A stretch of DNA of 6,915 nt from Oscillospiraceae bacterium (lineage in GTDB: Bacteria > Bacillota > Clostridia > Oscillospirales > Oscillospiraceae), in contig JAEDLP010000091.1 of the NCBI GenBank assembly GCA_016295225.1, positions 1 to 6,915 on the forward strand, given 5' to 3'. Made by a program: the position numbers and the translations under genes. Positions 4,782 to 6,915 of this stretch are shown here, one piece after another (positions within the stretch are counted from its first letter, which is position 1; every line of letters starts with the position of its first letter). Below the pieces are notes generated by a model. That model searched no databases, had not been told where the DNA came from, and saw only the letters and a program-made list of their open reading frames with translations.

Positions 4782-6191
4782 ATGTTCGAGCATTATGAAA
4801 ATTATGATCGTTATATCCCTGATGTAATGCTGAAGAAGCACAAGAAGCATGAAGAGTATCTGAACGATGCCTACAAGGGCATGACCCACGAAGAGATCTA
4901 CAAGAGCAAGCTGGGTACCGTTGAGGACGCTCTGGCTCTGATCGAGTCCGGCGACTGCATCGTCAACTCCATCCACGGCTGCGAGCCCCGTCTGTTCCTG
5001 CGGAACCTGCACCGCATCGCTGACCGTATCGATGAGAACAACCCCGTCGAGCTGTGGTCCTGCGTGCATCGCTGGGGTCCTGAGTATCAGGTCCACACCA
5101 ACCCCGAGCTGAAGAACAAGTTCCATCACAACACCTTCTTCTATGATGGCAACTTCCGTAAGATCCATCCCTCCGGCATGTCCACCTACTTCCCCGTCAA
5201 CCTGCACAACTATGGCCAGGAGCTGCACCGCTGCAAGCGCCCCAACGTTGTCGTTGTCGGTGTTTCCTCCATGGACGAGCACGGCTACTGCTGCGTTTCC
5301 TGCGACCTGCAGTGGCAGATGGAGTCCTTCTACTCCGCAGATAAGATCATCTACGAAGTCAACCCCGCAATCCCCCACCTGCCCGGCGACTGCGCACTGC
5401 CCGTGGCTATGGCTGACGTGATCATCGAGTCCGACCTGTCCCTGTACGAGCTGCAGGATCCCCCCATCGGCGAGGCTGAGAAGACCATCGCAGGTCTGGC
5501 CGCAGAGATGGTCCACGACGGCGACTGCATCCAGCTGGGCTTCGGCGGCATCCCCAACGCTATCGGCTTTGAGCTGATGAACCGTCACGACCTGGGTATC
5601 CACACCGAGCAGATCGGCGCTTCCATGGCTCGTATGATCCAGCAGGGCGTTGTCACCAACCGTTATAAGAACCTGGATAAGGGTTGGTCCGTCGGTGCCT
5701 TCATCATCGCCGACAACTTCACCTATGAGTACCTGAACAACCACCCCCGTGTCATGATGCGTCGTGGCCGTTACACCAACGACCCCATGATCATCGCTCA
5801 GCAGGACAACATGGTCTCCATCAACGCTGCCCTGCAGATCGACCTGACCGGTCAGGTGGCTGCTGAGGCCATTGCTCATACCCAGTGGTCCGGCACCGGC
5901 GGCGCTACCGACTACGCATATGGTGCATATCACTCCAAGGGCGGCCGTGCAATGCTGTGCCAGATCTCCACTGCAAAGAAGGGCACCGTTTCCCGTATTG
6001 CTCCCATCCTGGATCCCGGCTCCATCGTCTCCGTTTCCCGTAACCTGACCGACATGGTCATCACCGAGTACGGCGTTGCTAAGCTGCGCGCACGTACCGT
6101 TAAGCAGCGCGTCGAGAACCTGATCGCTGTTGCTCACCCCGACTTCCGCGCAGAGCTGCGTGCAGAAGCCAACAAGTACATGTACTTCTAA
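4782..6191 (+). CDS. Acetyl-CoA hydrolase/transferase family CoA-transferase (butyrate/4-hydroxybutyrate type)
   Basis: 469 aa from the ATG at 4782, with AGGAGG at 4765-4770; a GTG at 4731 is in frame but has no ribosome site. The protein belongs to the family of 4-hydroxybutyrate CoA-transferase (AbfT), butyryl-CoA:acetate CoA-transferase and Ach1, which move CoA between an acyl-CoA and acetate or another acid through a glutamyl-CoA intermediate. Visible motifs are SGDCIVNSIHG near 56-66, GFGGIPNAIGFEL at 253-265, LGIHTE with probable catalytic E276 (aligning by motif with Glu238 of AbfT), SGTGGATDYAYGAYHSKGG at 370-388, STAKKGTVSRI, VITEYGVAKLR and AHPDFRAEL. It is about 30 residues longer than AbfT, mainly at the N-terminus. 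Codons are extremely biased: serine is almost only TCC, and TTA, CTA and TCA never occur, which suggests very high expression in a core fermentation route. The exact acyl substrate cannot be read from the sequence. Confidence 0.92.
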   Translation: MFEHYENYDRYIPDVMLKKHKKHEEYLNDAYKGMTHEEIYKSKLGTVEDALALIESGDCIVNSIHGCEPRLFLRNLHRIADRIDENNPVELWSCVHRWGPEYQVHTNPELKNKFHHNTFFYDGNFRKIHPSGMSTYFPVNLHNYGQELHRCKRPNVVVVGVSSMDEHGYCCVSCDLQWQMESFYSADKIIYEVNPAIPHLPGDCALPVAMADVIIESDLSLYELQDPPIGEAEKTIAGLAAEMVHDGDCIQLGFGGIPNAIGFELMNRHDLGIHTEQIGASMARMIQQGVVTNRYKNLDKGWSVGAFIIADNFTYEYLNNHPRVMMRRGRYTNDPMIIAQQDNMVSINAALQIDLTGQVAAEAIAHTQWSGTGGATDYAYGAYHSKGGRAMLCQISTAKKGTVSRIAPILDPGSIVSVSRNLTDMVITEYGVAKLRARTVKQRVENLIAVAHPDFRAELRAEANKYMYF

Positions 6192-6222
6192 TCCTTCACG
6201 GATTCGAATCATACTTGCATCA

Positions 6223-6260
6223 AAAAGCCGCTGTGCCCCGTGCACAGCGGCTTTTCTTTG
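6223..6260 (+). terminator. Strong intrinsic terminator of the CoA-transferase gene
   Basis: A 14-bp perfect stem (6223-6236 with 6242-6255), a 5-base loop and TTTTCTTTG. It begins 31 bases after the stop codon. Confidence 0.9.
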
Positions 6261-6269
6261 TGACCGGCC

Positions 6270-6286
6270 TGTAAGCATTTTGTAAA
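6270..6286 (+). promoter_or_regulatory. Possible second WalR-like direct repeat
   Basis: TGTAAG (6270-6275), five bases, TGTAAA (6281-6286). This is one base away from TGTWAH-N5-TGTWAH. It lies just upstream of the -35 element at 6303, a usual activator position. A single one-mismatch match in a window this size could easily be chance. Confidence 0.25.
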
Positions 6287-6302
6287 CAATTCGCAAAAGC
6301 CA

Positions 6303-6330
6303 TTGACTTTCCGGGAGAATGGATTACATT
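6303..6330 (+). promoter_or_regulatory. Promoter upstream of the zinc ribbon membrane protein gene
   Basis: TTGACT (6303-6308), a 16-base spacer and TACATT (6325-6330). TATAAG at 6332-6337 is a better -10 sequence but would need a 23-base spacer. Either choice places the start site only a few bases from the ribosome site of the leader ORF at 6349. Confidence 0.5.
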
Positions 6331-6348
6331 GTATAAGGAGGCATCCGG

Positions 6349-6384
6349 ATGGGCTCTCAGCTAGTGAGAGCCTGTTTGTCATAG
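6349..6384 (+). CDS. Possible 11-aa leader peptide with internal hairpin
   Basis: ATG at 6349 with a full AAGGAGG (6335-6341) 7 bases upstream opens an 11-codon frame (MGSQLVRACLS) that stops at TAG 6382-6384. This ribosome site is stronger than that of the next gene. The frame covers a perfect 8-bp hairpin (6352-6359 with 6365-6372, loop GCTAG), followed by TGTTTGT. The next gene is in the same frame 24 bases later. A translated leader that affects downstream expression is plausible; a chance short ORF is the alternative. Confidence 0.35.
   Translation: MGSQLVRACLS
6352..6372 (+). promoter_or_regulatory. Hairpin in the leader of the zinc ribbon membrane protein gene
   Basis: GGCTCTCA and TGAGAGCC pair perfectly over 8 bp with a 5-base loop. 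The T-rich TGTTTGT after it is weak for a terminator. A ribosome on the leader ORF would melt it, so it could act as an attenuator or as an mRNA-stability element. Confidence 0.4.
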
Positions 6385-6408
6385 ATCCTGGGTAAAGAGG
6401 CGAAGAAC

Positions 6409-6816
6409 ATGAGAATGATGCTGGAACGCATGTTTACAGGAAGAAACGGAATTGACCAATTGAATACAGCCGTCCTGGTCTTAGGCCTTGTCTGCTGGGT
6501 GGCTTCCATGTTTGTTCCGGTGCGGGGACTCCAGACGATCCTTTATTATGCCTTCGTGCTGGCTGCGGGGGTCTGCATCTATCGCGCCCTGTCCCGCAAC
6601 ATTGCCAAGCGGCAGGAGGAGAATCAGAAGTTCCTCCAGAAGACCGGCCGTTTCCGCAACAGCAAAGAGAGCTGGCAGAACAAGGCCGAGCAAAAGCGGC
6701 AGTTCAAGATCTTCAAGTGCCCTGCCTGCGGCGTCAAGCTCCGGGTCCCCAGAGGAAAGGGGAAGATCCGGGTTACCTGTCGACAGTGCGGCGCAACCTT
6801 TGAGGAGAAGAGCTGA
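6409..6816 (+). CDS. Small two-helix membrane protein with C-terminal zinc ribbon
   Basis: 135 aa. Two hydrophobic helices (about 19-37 and 42-59) joined by a tight turn (VPVRG) are followed by a basic, Gln/Asn-rich linker (about 60-100) and a zinc ribbon with CPAC (C104, C107) and CRQC (C124, C127) separated by 16 residues. The positive charges after helix 2 predict that the ribbon faces the cytoplasm. The start ATG at 6409 has AAAGAGG 8 bases upstream, a weaker site than that of the leader ORF. Proteins of this layout occur as hypotheticals in Clostridia; I do not know a function. The ribbon could bind nucleic acid, a protein partner or only stabilise the fold. It stands alone between a terminator and an outgoing promoter. 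Confidence 0.8.
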   Translation: MRMMLERMFTGRNGIDQLNTAVLVLGLVCWVASMFVPVRGLQTILYYAFVLAAGVCIYRALSRNIAKRQEENQKFLQKTGRFRNSKESWQNKAEQKRQFKIFKCPACGVKLRVPRGKGKIRVTCRQCGATFEEKS

Positions 6817-6869
6817 AAGGCTCCCGGAAAGCCCGAAAAAAGAAAAATGAAAAAACTTGAAAAAAGGGG

Positions 6870-6898
6870 TTGACATTCCGGGGAAGAGGTGATATTAT
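6870..6898 (+). promoter_or_regulatory. Near-consensus promoter firing out of the right edge
   Basis: A perfect TTGACA (6870-6875), a 17-base spacer and TATTAT (6893-6898, 5 of 6). Transcription would begin close to 6905, so the gene lies beyond the window. The strength and the absence of a ribosome site in the visible part fit a stable RNA operon or another highly expressed gene, but this cannot be decided here. Confidence 0.8.
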
Positions 6899-6915
6899 AA
6901 CCAAGCTGTCGCGAA

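Noticed and set aside
6201..6210. Perfect palindrome GATTCGAATC between the CoA-transferase stop and its terminator
   Set aside because: Ten bases only, no loop, and no plausible role after a stop codon.
4614..6296. Minus-strand open frame of 560 codons
   Set aside because: It is in exact codon register opposite the CoA-transferase and is open only because that gene avoids TTA, CTA and TCA. The translation is low in complexity (many Val, Asp, Gly, His) and has no recognisable domain.
6828..6845. GGCT...AGCC small hairpin after the zinc ribbon gene
   Set aside because: Only 4 bp of stem, and it is followed by A-rich rather than T-rich sequence on the plus strand.

Overview
The window looks like chromosome of an anaerobic, fairly GC-rich member of the Clostridia, most like the Oscillospiraceae (Flavonifractor/Intestinimonas type). 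This is inferred from strong AGGAGG ribosome sites, an ECF sigma gene paired with a membrane protein, a SleB-type cell wall hydrolase with a copper amine oxidase-like domain, and a butyrate-type CoA-transferase with highly biased codons. I see no transposase, integrase, CRISPR array or prophage gene, and nothing I would call a wholly new system. The interest is mainly in regulation and in a few poorly characterised proteins.

Left part (1-2493), mostly minus strand. A Cu/Zn superoxide dismutase-like protein (80-583) has a full set of metal ligands but no signal peptide. A short plus-strand open stretch (646-789) reads like the C-terminal end of a LysR-type regulator with the rest missing. Next comes a two-gene minus-strand operon: an ECF sigma factor (1933-2493) overlapping by 4 bases a single-pass membrane protein with a large external, probably beta-propeller, domain (803-1936). 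The second protein is the likely sensor or anti-sigma partner of the first.

Middle (2574-4472), also minus strand. tRNA-Ser(GGA) has an encoded CCA, a near-consensus promoter and a 16-bp terminator hairpin that separates it from the sigma operon. A secreted cell wall hydrolase (2883-3830) follows. Its promoter region carries three TGTAA-type repeats at an exact 11-bp period, matching the box bound by the cell wall regulator WalR. A small hot-dog thioesterase of the FlK type (4077-4472) keeps the catalytic Thr/Glu/His but seems to lack the phenylalanine lid that gives FlK its fluoroacetyl-CoA selectivity.

Right part (4473-6915), plus strand. An acetyl-CoA hydrolase/transferase family enzyme (4782-6191), probably a butyryl-CoA:acetate or 4-hydroxybutyrate CoA-transferase, is divergent from the thioesterase. 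Its codon use suggests very high expression, and it ends in a strong terminator. Then comes a promoter, an 11-codon leader ORF with a strong ribosome site and an internal 8-bp hairpin, and a small protein with two membrane segments and a zinc ribbon (6409-6816). A near-perfect promoter (6870-6898) fires out of the right edge.

The thioesterase and CoA-transferase may both act on acyl-CoA pools. The hydrolase and the sigma/sensor pair both concern the cell envelope. The remaining genes show no obvious functional link.
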